DNA of 23,724 nucleotides from an uncultured Eubacteriales bacterium (GTDB lineage Bacteria > Bacillota > Clostridia > Oscillospirales > Oscillospiraceae). The stretch is taken from NCBI GenBank assembly GCA_900556935.1, contig USQL01000030.1, positions 1 to 23,724 of the forward strand, given 5' to 3'. The notes beneath the pieces were generated by a model. That model saw only the letters and a program-made list of their open reading frames with translations. It ran no database searches and was not told where the DNA came from. Numbering within the stretch: the stretch's first letter is position 1; the number at the start of each line of letters is the position of its first letter. Both the position numbers and the translations under genes were made by a program. Below are positions 6,337 through 12,724 of this stretch, one piece after another.

Positions 6337-6461
6337 ATGTATCGCCTCCCGAAGAAAAATTTCCCGTGAGGCTTATCACACCCCTCCATTCCGCTCTCAC
6401 GGGATGGCAGGCAACCGTCTTTTACCGCACACCGTCTACAAAGGAGGATAAAACTCGACAT
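6318..6461 (-). CDS. Overlapping leader ORF (hypothetical)
   Basis: A 47-residue ORF starts at an ATG near the 5' end of the predicted leftward transcript. It ends at TAA (6318-6320) inside the hydrophobic ORF in another frame, and has a second in-frame ATG followed by GAGGGG. No good ribosome binding site precedes the first ATG. The translation (Cys-, Arg- and Lys-rich) resembles no family I know. Its only interest is its position: it overlaps the start of the toxin-like ORF as mok overlaps hok, which would allow coupled translation. It may be fortuitous. Confidence 0.2.
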   Translation of the reverse strand: MSSFILLCRRCAVKDGCLPSRESGMEGCDKPHGKFFFGRRYILLRHF

Positions 6462-6484
6462 GGACGGTGGGATTCCACAAGGCA

Positions 6485-6512
6485 ATTATACATGAAGACA
6501 CGCAAATGTCAA
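6485..6512 (-). promoter_or_regulatory. Promoter of the leftward toxin-like transcript
   Basis: On the minus strand a perfect TTGACA (6507-6512) and perfect TATAAT (6485-6490) are separated by 16 nt. Transcription would begin near 6478 and run toward the hydrophobic ORF. The leader contains a UCCUCCUU tract (complement of 6441-6447) and two perfect stems, CACCGTC/GACGGTG and CCCGTGAG/CTCACGGG, so it is highly structured. Confidence 0.8.
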
Positions 6513-6602
6513 ATAAAATCGAAACTTATCCAAATAAAACGGAATCTGTTTGGCCTGTTGGGTGACCCAGAGGACATGCGCATAAGAATTTTGAGAGAAT
6601 AT

Positions 6603-6643
6603 GACAAAAAAGACCTCCCGTGCATAGGATGTGCCCGGGAGGT
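6603..6643 (-). terminator. Hairpin at the DUF3343 RBS, also a minus-strand terminator
   Basis: ACCTCCCG (6613-6620) pairs perfectly with CGGGAGGT (6636-6643). On the minus strand the stem is followed by CTTTTTTG, a standard intrinsic terminator. On the plus strand the right arm contains the GGGAGG ribosome binding site of the DUF3343 gene, so the same hairpin could mask translation initiation there. Confidence 0.55.
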
Positions 6644-6650
6644 TTGTGGT

Positions 6651-6902
6651 ATGAAACAGTATATGATTACCTTCCGCTCGATTACCTTCGCCCAGCGGGG
6701 GGAGCGGAGTCTGGGGAAAAGGGGGATTTCCTGCACGGTGGGCAGGACCCCAAAGTGGATGGAGCAGCAGGGCTGCGGTTATGGGGTGACGCTGCGCACC
6801 GCCAATCTCTACAGGGCTGTGGAGATTCTGCGGGAGGCGGGGGTGGCCTGGCGGAAGGTGTATGCCTGGCAGGGGGGAAAATATGAGGAGATGACCCTAT
6901 GA
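6651..6902 (+). CDS. DUF3343 protein (putative Se/S carrier-like)
   Basis: An 83-residue protein of the DUF3343 type. Visible landmarks are an N-terminal beta strand YMITFRSITFAQRGERSL, the CTVGRTPKWMEQQGCGYGV segment with two cysteines, including the conserved CGYG turn, and an amphipathic helix before the C-terminus. Family members are described as putative selenium or sulfur carrier-like proteins and often adjoin class V aminotransferases, as here. The start at 6651 follows GGGAGG at 8 nt. The frame stays open upstream to an ATG at 6492, but that part resembles nothing. The stop overlaps the next gene by 4 nt (ATGA), so the two proteins are probably made together. The biochemical role is unproven. 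Confidence 0.8.
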   Translation: MKQYMITFRSITFAQRGERSLGKRGISCTVGRTPKWMEQQGCGYGVTLRTANLYRAVEILREAGVAWRKVYAWQGGKYEEMTL

Positions 6903-7996
6903 TTTATCTGGACAACGGGGCGACCTCCTTCCCCAAGCCCAGGGAGGTTGTGAAGGCCGTGGAGCTTGCCCTGGCCCGGGGAACCAATCCGGGCCGGGGC
7001 GGCTATGGCAGCGCCATGGCCGCGGCGGATTTTGTCTACGACTGTCGGGAGGCGGCGGCCAGGCTCTTTCACTGCGCACCGGAGCAGGTGGTGCTGACGG
7101 CCAACTGTACCCACGGGCTGAACATCGCCATCGAGAGCCTGGTAAAGCCGGAAGGCCGGGTGTTGGTCTCCGGGTTTGAGCACAATGCGGTGGTCCGGCC
7201 CCTGTATGCCCGGAATTGCCGGGTGCGGGTGGCGGGCAGGGAGCTGTTCTGCTGGGATTCCCTGCTGGAGGACTTTCGGCGGGAGCTGAAGCAGGGGGTG
7301 GACGCGGCGGTATTTACCCATGTGTCCAATGTGTTCGGCTATATTTTGCCGGTGCGGGAGATGGCGGCCATGTGCCGGGAGGCGGGGGTGCCCTTTATTC
7401 TGGACGCGGCCCAGTCCGCCGGGAGCCTGGAGGTGGATATGCAGGCCCTGGGGGCGGATTTTATTGCCATGCCGGGGCACAAGGGGCTGCTGGGTCCCCA
7501 GGGGACGGGGCTGCTGCTGTGCGCCCAGCCGGGAACACCCCTGCTGTATGGGGGCACCGGCAGCCAATCAAAGCTGAAAACCATGCCCCAGAGCCTGCCC
7601 GAGCGCTTGGAGGCGGGGACCGTAAATGTGCCCGGGGCGGCGGGGCTGGCGGCGGGCATCGGGCTTGTGGAGAGGCTGGGGCTTCCGGAAATTTTCCGCC
7701 GGGGGCACCGGCAGATGAAGCTCTGCGCCCGGGGGCTGGAGGAGCTGGGCTACAGGGTGTATTCCGGCCCCCACCAGGCCATGACCCTGTCCTTCCGGGG
7801 AAAAGGCGACTGCGAGGAGCTGGCGGCCTACTTAGGCTCCAAAGGCATCGCCCTGCGTGCAGGGCTCCACTGCGCCCCTCTGGCCCACGAAAGCGCTGGA
7901 ACACTGGAAACCGGCACCCTGCGGGCAAGCTTCGGCCACGATGCAAGTTCCTTACAGACCCGGGCGCTGCTGCGGGCCCTGGGGAGAAACGGATAA
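6899..7996 (+). CDS. Class V aminotransferase, cysteine desulfurase family
   Basis: A 365-residue PLP enzyme. It opens with YLDNGATSFPKP, typical of the cysteine desulfurase / selenocysteine lyase group. It has N69-H72 in TANCTHGLN, the cofactor-contacting LDAAQ motif (Asp169, Gln172), the Schiff-base Lys195 in PGHKGLLGPQGTG, and a possible catalytic Cys325 in RAGLHCAPLAH. It should liberate sulfur (or selenium) from cysteine or selenocysteine as an enzyme persulfide. The shorter length and sequence style fit the EF2568-like subgroup rather than housekeeping IscS or SufS. It is coupled to a DUF3343 carrier-like gene, suggesting the pair moves S or Se to an unknown acceptor. No nifU or tRNA-thiolation gene is adjacent. 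Confidence 0.9.
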   Translation: MIYLDNGATSFPKPREVVKAVELALARGTNPGRGGYGSAMAAADFVYDCREAAARLFHCAPEQVVLTANCTHGLNIAIESLVKPEGRVLVSGFEHNAVVRPLYARNCRVRVAGRELFCWDSLLEDFRRELKQGVDAAVFTHVSNVFGYILPVREMAAMCREAGVPFILDAAQSAGSLEVDMQALGADFIAMPGHKGLLGPQGTGLLLCAQPGTPLLYGGTGSQSKLKTMPQSLPERLEAGTVNVPGAAGLAAGIGLVERLGLPEIFRRGHRQMKLCARGLEELGYRVYSGPHQAMTLSFRGKGDCEELAAYLGSKGIALRAGLHCAPLAHESAGTLETGTLRASFGHDASSLQTRALLRALGRNG

Positions 7997-8059
7997 GACA
8001 CACTGTCCGCTCCTCTGAAATGTAGATTTTTTATTCGATACTTGAATATTGATAAAGAA

Positions 8060-8068
8060 TGTGATACT
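8060..8068 (+). promoter_or_regulatory. Possible extended -10 promoter of the cobalamin operon
   Basis: TGTGATACT forms an extended -10 element (TG-n plus GATACT at 8063-8068). Only a weak -35 (TTGAAT, 15 nt spacing) is present. The predicted start near 8075 lies just before the riboswitch. Between the csd stop (7996) and this point I see a T-run but no convincing terminator stem. Confidence 0.45.
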
Positions 8069-8074
8069 CTGAGC

Positions 8075-8275
8075 GGGAAGAATATCCCAACAGGAAGTGC
8101 GTCCAACGGCAGATGCTTGCCGTTGGCAGGAAAGTCGGGTGAGAAGCCCGCGCGGTCCCGCCGCTGTGTGCATGAACACATGGATCATGTGCTCTTGGCT
8201 GCTCCAATTCGCCATTGGATTTTTTCTGAGAAGGCGGAGCAGCGAATGCAAGCCAGAAAGCCTGCTTCCTGTTTC
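8075..8275 (+). ncRNA. Cobalamin riboswitch
   Basis: Matches the cobalamin aptamer layout. AACAGGAAG (8089-8097) and CTTCCTGTT (8265-8273) close helix P1 perfectly. The core GGGTGAGAAGCCCGCGCGG then TCCCGCCGCTGTG (8137-8168) is the highly conserved central region. The B12 box AAGCCAGAAAGCCTGC lies at 8250-8265. The stem CCAACGGC...GCCGTTGG (8103-8126) fits a peripheral helix. Coenzyme B12 binding is expected to lower expression of the transporter genes downstream. This strongly suggests the following ABC system imports a corrinoid. Confidence 0.93.
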
Positions 8276-8362
8276 CCTAGTGTTCACGTGGAGATGAATC
8301 TGCCTAGGGCAAGGGGCCCTTTTTATGGGGCCGAATGCATGATAGATCGGGGAAGGGAACAT

Positions 8363-8405
8363 TGTCTGCTGCTGTAAAAGCGGACGGCAGGCGGTTTCTT
8401 TCCTC
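8363..8405 (+). terminator. Possible expression-platform terminator of the riboswitch
   Basis: TGTC then CTGCT pairs imperfectly with AGCGG then GGCA around a short loop (8363-8389), followed by a pyrimidine-rich run GCGGTTTCTTTCCTCC. This could be the ligand-dependent terminator between the aptamer and the first gene. The rest of 8276-8440 holds small GC stems but nothing I can name. Confidence 0.4.
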
Positions 8406-8462
8406 CTTTTAGGGAAAGGGAGTTCTTTGGGGAGCAGAAAAAATAGAAAGAAGGTTATTCGT

Positions 8463-9629
8463 ATGAATCAAAACTCCCTGAAAAAATTCCTTTGCCTGCT
8501 GCTTACCCTGACGGCGTTGCTGGGCCTGGCAGCCTGCGGGAATGGAAACAACGCCGCGGCAACCACTGCGGCGGCCCAGACAACACAGCCGGAGACGGTT
8601 GCGGAAACTACGGCAGAGACCACTGAGGAAACACAGGCTGCGCCTACCACCATTACGCTGACGGATAATGTCGGCCGTGAGGTGGAGCTGCCTTACCCGG
8701 TGGAGACCTGCGCGGTGGCGCTGCGCTATACCAATGAGCTGATCCGTGCCTGCGGTGCCATTGACAAGGTTATCGCGGTGGACCTGAATACGGCCCAGGA
8801 CCGGGAGTATTGGGGAATGTTTGACCCCGACGAGGTGATCGGCAAGGGCCAGCGGGAGCTGGACTACGAGAAGATCATCTCCCTGAATCCCCAGGTCCTG
8901 ATCCTGCCCTCCAACGGCAACTACGAGGAAGCCATCGAAAACCTGACTCCCTTTGGAATCAAGGTGTTTGTGATTTCCGGCTATGATACGGATGATTTTG
9001 CCAACCAGTGTGACAATATCGGCAAGATGTTCGGCGTGGAAGAGTCTGCGCAGCGGTTTAAGAATTACTTCCTGGACAAGCTGGATTATATTGACAAGCA
9101 GCTGGCAGGTGTGCCGGAGCGTACTTACTACTGCGAATCCAACAAGGATTATTCCGCCGTGCTACCTGGCAATACGTTCTATCGGATGTTTGAGCTGGCC
9201 CACGGGAAAAACATCTTTGCACAGGATGCGGATACCATCAACGCCAAAGAGGTTGACCCGGAAGAAGTGCTGAAGCGGAACCCGGATGTGATCATTAAGG
9301 TCATCACCCCCGATGCGGCGCGGGCCGGAACCGGACTATATGAGCCTCCCACGAAGGAGCAGTTCCAGCAGAGCTATGCGAACATTCTGGCCCGTCCCGG
9401 TTGGAAGGATATTGCCGCTGTTCAGAACGATGACATCTACTTCATGACGCAGTTCAGCCATGGCGGCGCCTGCAAGCTGGTGGGTACCATGTATGCGGCA
9501 AAGTGGCTGTACCCTGATCTGCTGCCTGATCTGGATCCGGATGAAGTGTTCCGCGCCTGGATGGAGGACTTCCAGGGCTTTAAGAACGTGGAAGGCCACT
9601 TCTGGTCTGGATCTGAACTGCACGCGTGA
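8463..9629 (+). CDS. ABC transporter substrate-binding lipoprotein, corrinoid/siderophore type
   Basis: The extracytoplasmic receptor of a type II (BtuCDF/Fec-like) importer, 388 residues. A lipoprotein signal peptide (KKFLCLLLTLTALLGLAAC) ends at lipobox Cys25, followed by an Ala/Thr/Glu-rich linker to about residue 60. The periplasmic-binding fold of the Peripla_BP_2 family then begins with ITLTDNVGREVELP and ends at the C-terminus. ILPSNGNYEEAIENL and DVIIKV are typical segments. The ATG at 8463 was chosen because AAGAAGG lies 8 nt upstream and a proper signal peptide follows. The upstream cobalamin riboswitch argues for a corrinoid ligand, although iron-siderophore receptors share this fold. 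The stop overlaps the permease start. Confidence 0.92.
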   Translation: MNQNSLKKFLCLLLTLTALLGLAACGNGNNAAATTAAAQTTQPETVAETTAETTEETQAAPTTITLTDNVGREVELPYPVETCAVALRYTNELIRACGAIDKVIAVDLNTAQDREYWGMFDPDEVIGKGQRELDYEKIISLNPQVLILPSNGNYEEAIENLTPFGIKVFVISGYDTDDFANQCDNIGKMFGVEESAQRFKNYFLDKLDYIDKQLAGVPERTYYCESNKDYSAVLPGNTFYRMFELAHGKNIFAQDADTINAKEVDPEEVLKRNPDVIIKVITPDAARAGTGLYEPPTKEQFQQSYANILARPGWKDIAAVQNDDIYFMTQFSHGGACKLVGTMYAAKWLYPDLLPDLDPDEVFRAWMEDFQGFKNVEGHFWSGSELHA

Positions 9630-10705
9630 GTCGGAAAATGAGAGCGCGGCAGTCCGGTGCGGCTGGACTGCTGGAGCAATATGAAGCCGGACAGGCAAAA
9701 AACGTTGCCGTGATTTTGGCCGGTGTGGTGCTCATGTTGGCCCTGGCCGTGATTTTTGCGGCACTGGGCGCTACGGATACTTCTCCTGTGGACATTCTGC
9801 GAACCGTGGGCTGCCTGCTTCAGGGCAAGGAGTTGACCACACCGCAGATGGTCATTTTGCGGCTGCGACTGCCACGGGTGGTGATGGCGATGCTGGCGGG
9901 GGCGGGGCTTTCGGTCTCCGGTGCCGCTATGCAGGGCATTACCCGGAATCCGCTGGTGAGCCCCTTTACAATTGGTGTTTCCAATGCGGCGGCCTTCGGT
10001 GCATCACTGTCTATCGTGTTTGGCTGGGGTATACTGCCAGGAACAGAGACGGGAACGGTCATGACGGCTTCCATGCTGGCCTTTGCCTCCGCAGCACTGG
10101 TATATCTGGTGTCTTTGCGGGCGGGGCTGGGGCCGGAAAGCCTTGTGCTGACGGGAATAGCCATCAACTATCTGTTCAGCGCGGCTACTTCACTGATCCA
10201 GTATTTTGCGGATGAACACAAGCTGGCAGCGGCGGTGGCCTGGGCTTTTGGCTCGTTTAACGGTGTTCAGTGGCGGGAGGTTGCGACTACGGCGGTTGCG
10301 GTGCTGGTTACCGGCGTGGCACTCTTCTTCTGTGCCCCGTCCCTGGACTTGCTGTCCTCCGGCGATGACGAGGTCGCAAGCTCTATGGGGATTAACCCCA
10401 AACGTGTGCGCGTCCTGGCAGGAGTGCTTTCGGTCATTTCCACGGCAGCGATCATCAGTTTTACAGGTGTCATCGGCTTCATTGGTTTGGCGGGGCCCCA
10501 TATTGCGCGGCTGCTTCTTGGAAGCGGACACCGCAATTTGATTCCTTTTTCCGCAGTGGTTGGGGCGATCCTGACGCTCACGGCAGATACGATCGGACGG
10601 CTGATCCTTGCCCCGATTTTGATCCCTGTCGGTATTGTGGTTTCGTTCCTTGGTGTGCCGATTTTTGTCAACCTGATTCTGACTCGCTGGAAAGGAGGGG
10701 CCTGA
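9626..10705 (+). CDS. FecCD/BtuC family ABC transporter permease
   Basis: The membrane subunit of the same importer, 359 residues with about ten hydrophobic segments beginning near residue 27 (VAVILAGVVLMLALAVIFA). Family signatures are RLPRVVMAMLAGAGLSVSGA followed by MQGITRNPLVSPFTIGVSNA, and near the C-terminus GVIGFIGLAGPHIARLLLGS and RNLIPFSAVVGA. The GTG at 9626 overlaps the receptor stop in GTGA, implying coupling, though no clear ribosome binding site is seen; an ATG at 9638 is an alternative. It works as a homodimer with the ATPase encoded next. Substrate assignment to corrinoids rests on the riboswitch. Confidence 0.94.
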   Translation: MSRKMRARQSGAAGLLEQYEAGQAKNVAVILAGVVLMLALAVIFAALGATDTSPVDILRTVGCLLQGKELTTPQMVILRLRLPRVVMAMLAGAGLSVSGAAMQGITRNPLVSPFTIGVSNAAAFGASLSIVFGWGILPGTETGTVMTASMLAFASAALVYLVSLRAGLGPESLVLTGIAINYLFSAATSLIQYFADEHKLAAAVAWAFGSFNGVQWREVATTAVAVLVTGVALFFCAPSLDLLSSGDDEVASSMGINPKRVRVLAGVLSVISTAAIISFTGVIGFIGLAGPHIARLLLGSGHRNLIPFSAVVGAILTLTADTIGRLILAPILIPVGIVVSFLGVPIFVNLILTRWKGGA

Positions 10706-11464
10706 ATGCCGCTAACAGTGGAAAACCTGTGCTACAGCTATGGAAAGCACAATGTCTTACAGGACATTTCCTTTACACTTCCTTCCGGTACATTTCTGGC
10801 TCTGCTTGGTCCGAATGGAACCGGAAAAACAACTCTGCTGAAGGCAATCGGGATGCTATCGCCACCAAAATCCGGAAAATGTATCTGGAACGGACAGGAC
10901 CTGGTAAAAATGGGTCCCGTCCAACGAGCCAAGCAGGTGGCTTATCTGCCGCAGAGCACCCATGTTCCATTTCCGATGAAGGCGCTGGACCTGGTGCTCC
11001 TTGGCAGATCCCCATACACCTCTTTCGCACCGAAACGCGCGGACAGAGAAGAGGCGGTTCGGGCGCTGGAGATTCTGGGACTGGAAGACTTGGCGTTCCG
11101 GGATGTATCCCGCCTTAGCGGCGGCGAACGACAGCAGATCCTTCTGGCACGGGCATTGGTTCAGAAGCCCCAGTTGCTGCTGCTGGATGAACCCACAAGC
11201 AGCCTGGATCTGAAGAATCAGCTGCGAACCATGCGAATGGTCCAGAAGCTGTGCCGTGAAGAGGGACTTACCGCAATCACGGCAATTCATGACCTGAATC
11301 TGGCCACAATGTTTTGCAATCATTTTCTGATGCTTCAAAACAGTGTTCTATTTGCTTATGGCGGCGAAGAGGTACTGACGCCGGAAAACATTCAGGCCGT
11401 GTATAGTGTACCCGTCCATATTTATAATATGGACAACAGAAATTTTGTAATGCCTGTTCTTTAA
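10706..11464 (+). CDS. ABC transporter ATP-binding protein, BtuD/FecE type
   Basis: The motor subunit of the importer, 252 residues. Walker A is GPNGTGKTT (35-43), the Q-loop is LPQS around Gln83, the signature is LSGGE (137-141), Walker B is LLLLDEP (157-163) and the switch histidine is His195 in AIHDLNLA. The ATG abuts the permease stop, with AAAGGAGG 7 nt upstream. Codon use in this and the preceding two genes is more AT-tolerant than in the neighbouring csd or cdaA genes, which hints at a different history. It ends just before a strong hairpin. Confidence 0.95.
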   Translation: MPLTVENLCYSYGKHNVLQDISFTLPSGTFLALLGPNGTGKTTLLKAIGMLSPPKSGKCIWNGQDLVKMGPVQRAKQVAYLPQSTHVPFPMKALDLVLLGRSPYTSFAPKRADREEAVRALEILGLEDLAFRDVSRLSGGERQQILLARALVQKPQLLLLDEPTSSLDLKNQLRTMRMVQKLCREEGLTAITAIHDLNLATMFCNHFLMLQNSVLFAYGGEEVLTPENIQAVYSVPVHIYNMDNRNFVMPVL

Positions 11465-11469
11465 AATCT

Positions 11470-11545
11470 TTCAGCCGGAAAGCGGCTGAGATCCCCTAAT
11501 GCTCCCCTTTGCCGCCCTGCTGACTGCAGGGCGGCATTTCTGCAT
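11470..11545 (+). terminator. Terminator after the cobalamin importer operon
   Basis: A perfect 10-bp stem GCCGCCCTGC / GCAGGGCGGC (11511-11535) with a five-base loop, followed by ATTTCTGCATT. A smaller stem CAGCCG/CGGCTG lies just before it (11472-11488). The T-run is modest. Confidence 0.65.
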
Positions 11546-11627
11546 TGCAGAGGGGATGAGAAAAGACGGTTGCGAGATTCAATCTTGACAGTCAGCCAGA
11601 AATTTTACATTTGCCCGAAGAATCGCC

Positions 11628-11677
11628 CCCCGGCGGTAAAATCCGGTTTTTCGGGGGAAAACCGGAAAGTGCCGGGG
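11628..11677. other. Structured intergenic hairpin upstream of cdaA
   Basis: A nested structure: outer CCCCGGC/GCCGGGG (7 bp) and inner TCCGGTTTT/AAAACCGGA (9 bp, perfect) around a G-rich loop. There is no T-run on the plus strand, so it is not an ordinary terminator. It may be part of a small transcript or a leader. The rest of the 390-nt gap (11546-11854) holds the cdaA promoter and no supported gene. Confidence 0.45.
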
Positions 11678-11750
11678 AATAAAAGAATAAAAATGCAAAA
11701 TCATCGGAATGGGTGGGGAAAGCTTCCAATAAATTTATGCAGAATATCAC

Positions 11751-11779
11751 TTGCCAACCGGGGGCTTTTCCGCTATAAT
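11751..11779 (+). promoter_or_regulatory. cdaA operon promoter
   Basis: TTGCCA (11751-11756), 17 nt, perfect TATAAT (11774-11779). The predicted start near 11786 gives a leader of about 70 nt before cdaA. It probably serves cdaA-cdaR-yicC-remA-gmk, which are tightly packed. Confidence 0.8.
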
Positions 11780-11854
11780 AAACCGGATAATAGATAAGTA
11801 TACCATAGGGTTATTGTGCAATCCGAAAAAGTTGACATAAAAGAGGGTTCGAGC

Positions 11855-12724
11855 ATGGAAGCATTGCAAAGTCTTCTGCAGCAAATCATGCGCATGCAGT
11901 GGTCCGATTATCTGGACATTGCCTTGGTTGCGTTTTTAATATATCGGTTACTCCCGCTGATCCGCACGCCCAGCACCATGCGGGTGGCCCGGGCGGTGCT
12001 GGTGGTGGTGGTTATCGCCGGGCTGACGGATGCGCTGCATCTGTACGCCATGAGCTTCATCATCAATCAGTTTATGGCCATCGGCCTGCTGGCCCTGGTG
12101 GTGCTGTTCCAGCCGGAGCTGCGGCGGATGCTGGACCATCTGGGCAGCGTCCGGCTGCGGGGGCTGTTCGGCGGGGTAAAGCCTGTGGCGGAGATGGACG
12201 TGGTCATTGCCCAGACCGTGGCGGCCTGCGAGTGCATGAGCCGGGAAAAGGTGGGGGCCCTGATTGTCTTTACCCGGGAAGCCAGGCTTGACGACTATGT
12301 AAAGACCGGCACCACCATTGACGGCCTGGTCTCCGAACAGCTGATTCGCAATATCTTCTTCCCCAAGGCCGCCCTGCACGATGGGGCCATGATTATCCGG
12401 GACGGAAAGGTCAAGGCGGCGGGCTGCGTGCTGCCCCTGTCCACCAGCGACCGGCTGGCGGCGGACCTGGGCACCCGGCACCGGGCCGGTGTGGGCATGA
12501 GCGAAAACAGCGATGCCGTGGTGGTCATCGTCTCCGAGGAGACGGGCACCATCTCCGTGGCGGTGGGCGGGATGCTCAAGCGGCATCTGGCCCCCAAGAC
12601 TCTGGAAAAGCTGCTGCGCAATGCCCTGTGTCCGGACGAGGCCGACAGTGAGGAGCAGAATTTCGGCTCCATCCTGCGGCAGAAGCTGTTGAAGGGAAAG
12701 GAGAACCGGGACCATGAAGCGTAA
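11855..12724 (+). CDS. cdaA: Diadenylate cyclase CdaA
   Basis: The membrane-bound synthase of cyclic di-AMP from two ATP, a messenger for turgor, potassium and cell-wall control in Bacillota. The protein has 289 residues. Three N-terminal hydrophobic segments (about 19-36, 45-60, 68-86) precede the DAC domain, which carries LHDGAMII (catalytic DGA 176-178) and GTRHRAG (206-212). The ATG at 11855 is preferred to an in-frame GTG at 11816: GAGGG lies 7 nt upstream and the protein then begins at the usual family start. It overlaps cdaR by 11 nt. The family's third partner, glmM, does not follow. Confidence 0.96.
   Translation: MEALQSLLQQIMRMQWSDYLDIALVAFLIYRLLPLIRTPSTMRVARAVLVVVVIAGLTDALHLYAMSFIINQFMAIGLLALVVLFQPELRRMLDHLGSVRLRGLFGGVKPVAEMDVVIAQTVAACECMSREKVGALIVFTREARLDDYVKTGTTIDGLVSEQLIRNIFFPKAALHDGAMIIRDGKVKAAGCVLPLSTSDRLAADLGTRHRAGVGMSENSDAVVVIVSEETGTISVAVGGMLKRHLAPKTLEKLLRNALCPDEADSEEQNFGSILRQKLLKGKENRDHEA

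Noticed and set aside
11570..11797. 75-codon ORF before cdaA
   Set aside because: It overlaps a nested hairpin and the cdaA promoter, has no ribosome binding site and no familiar sequence.
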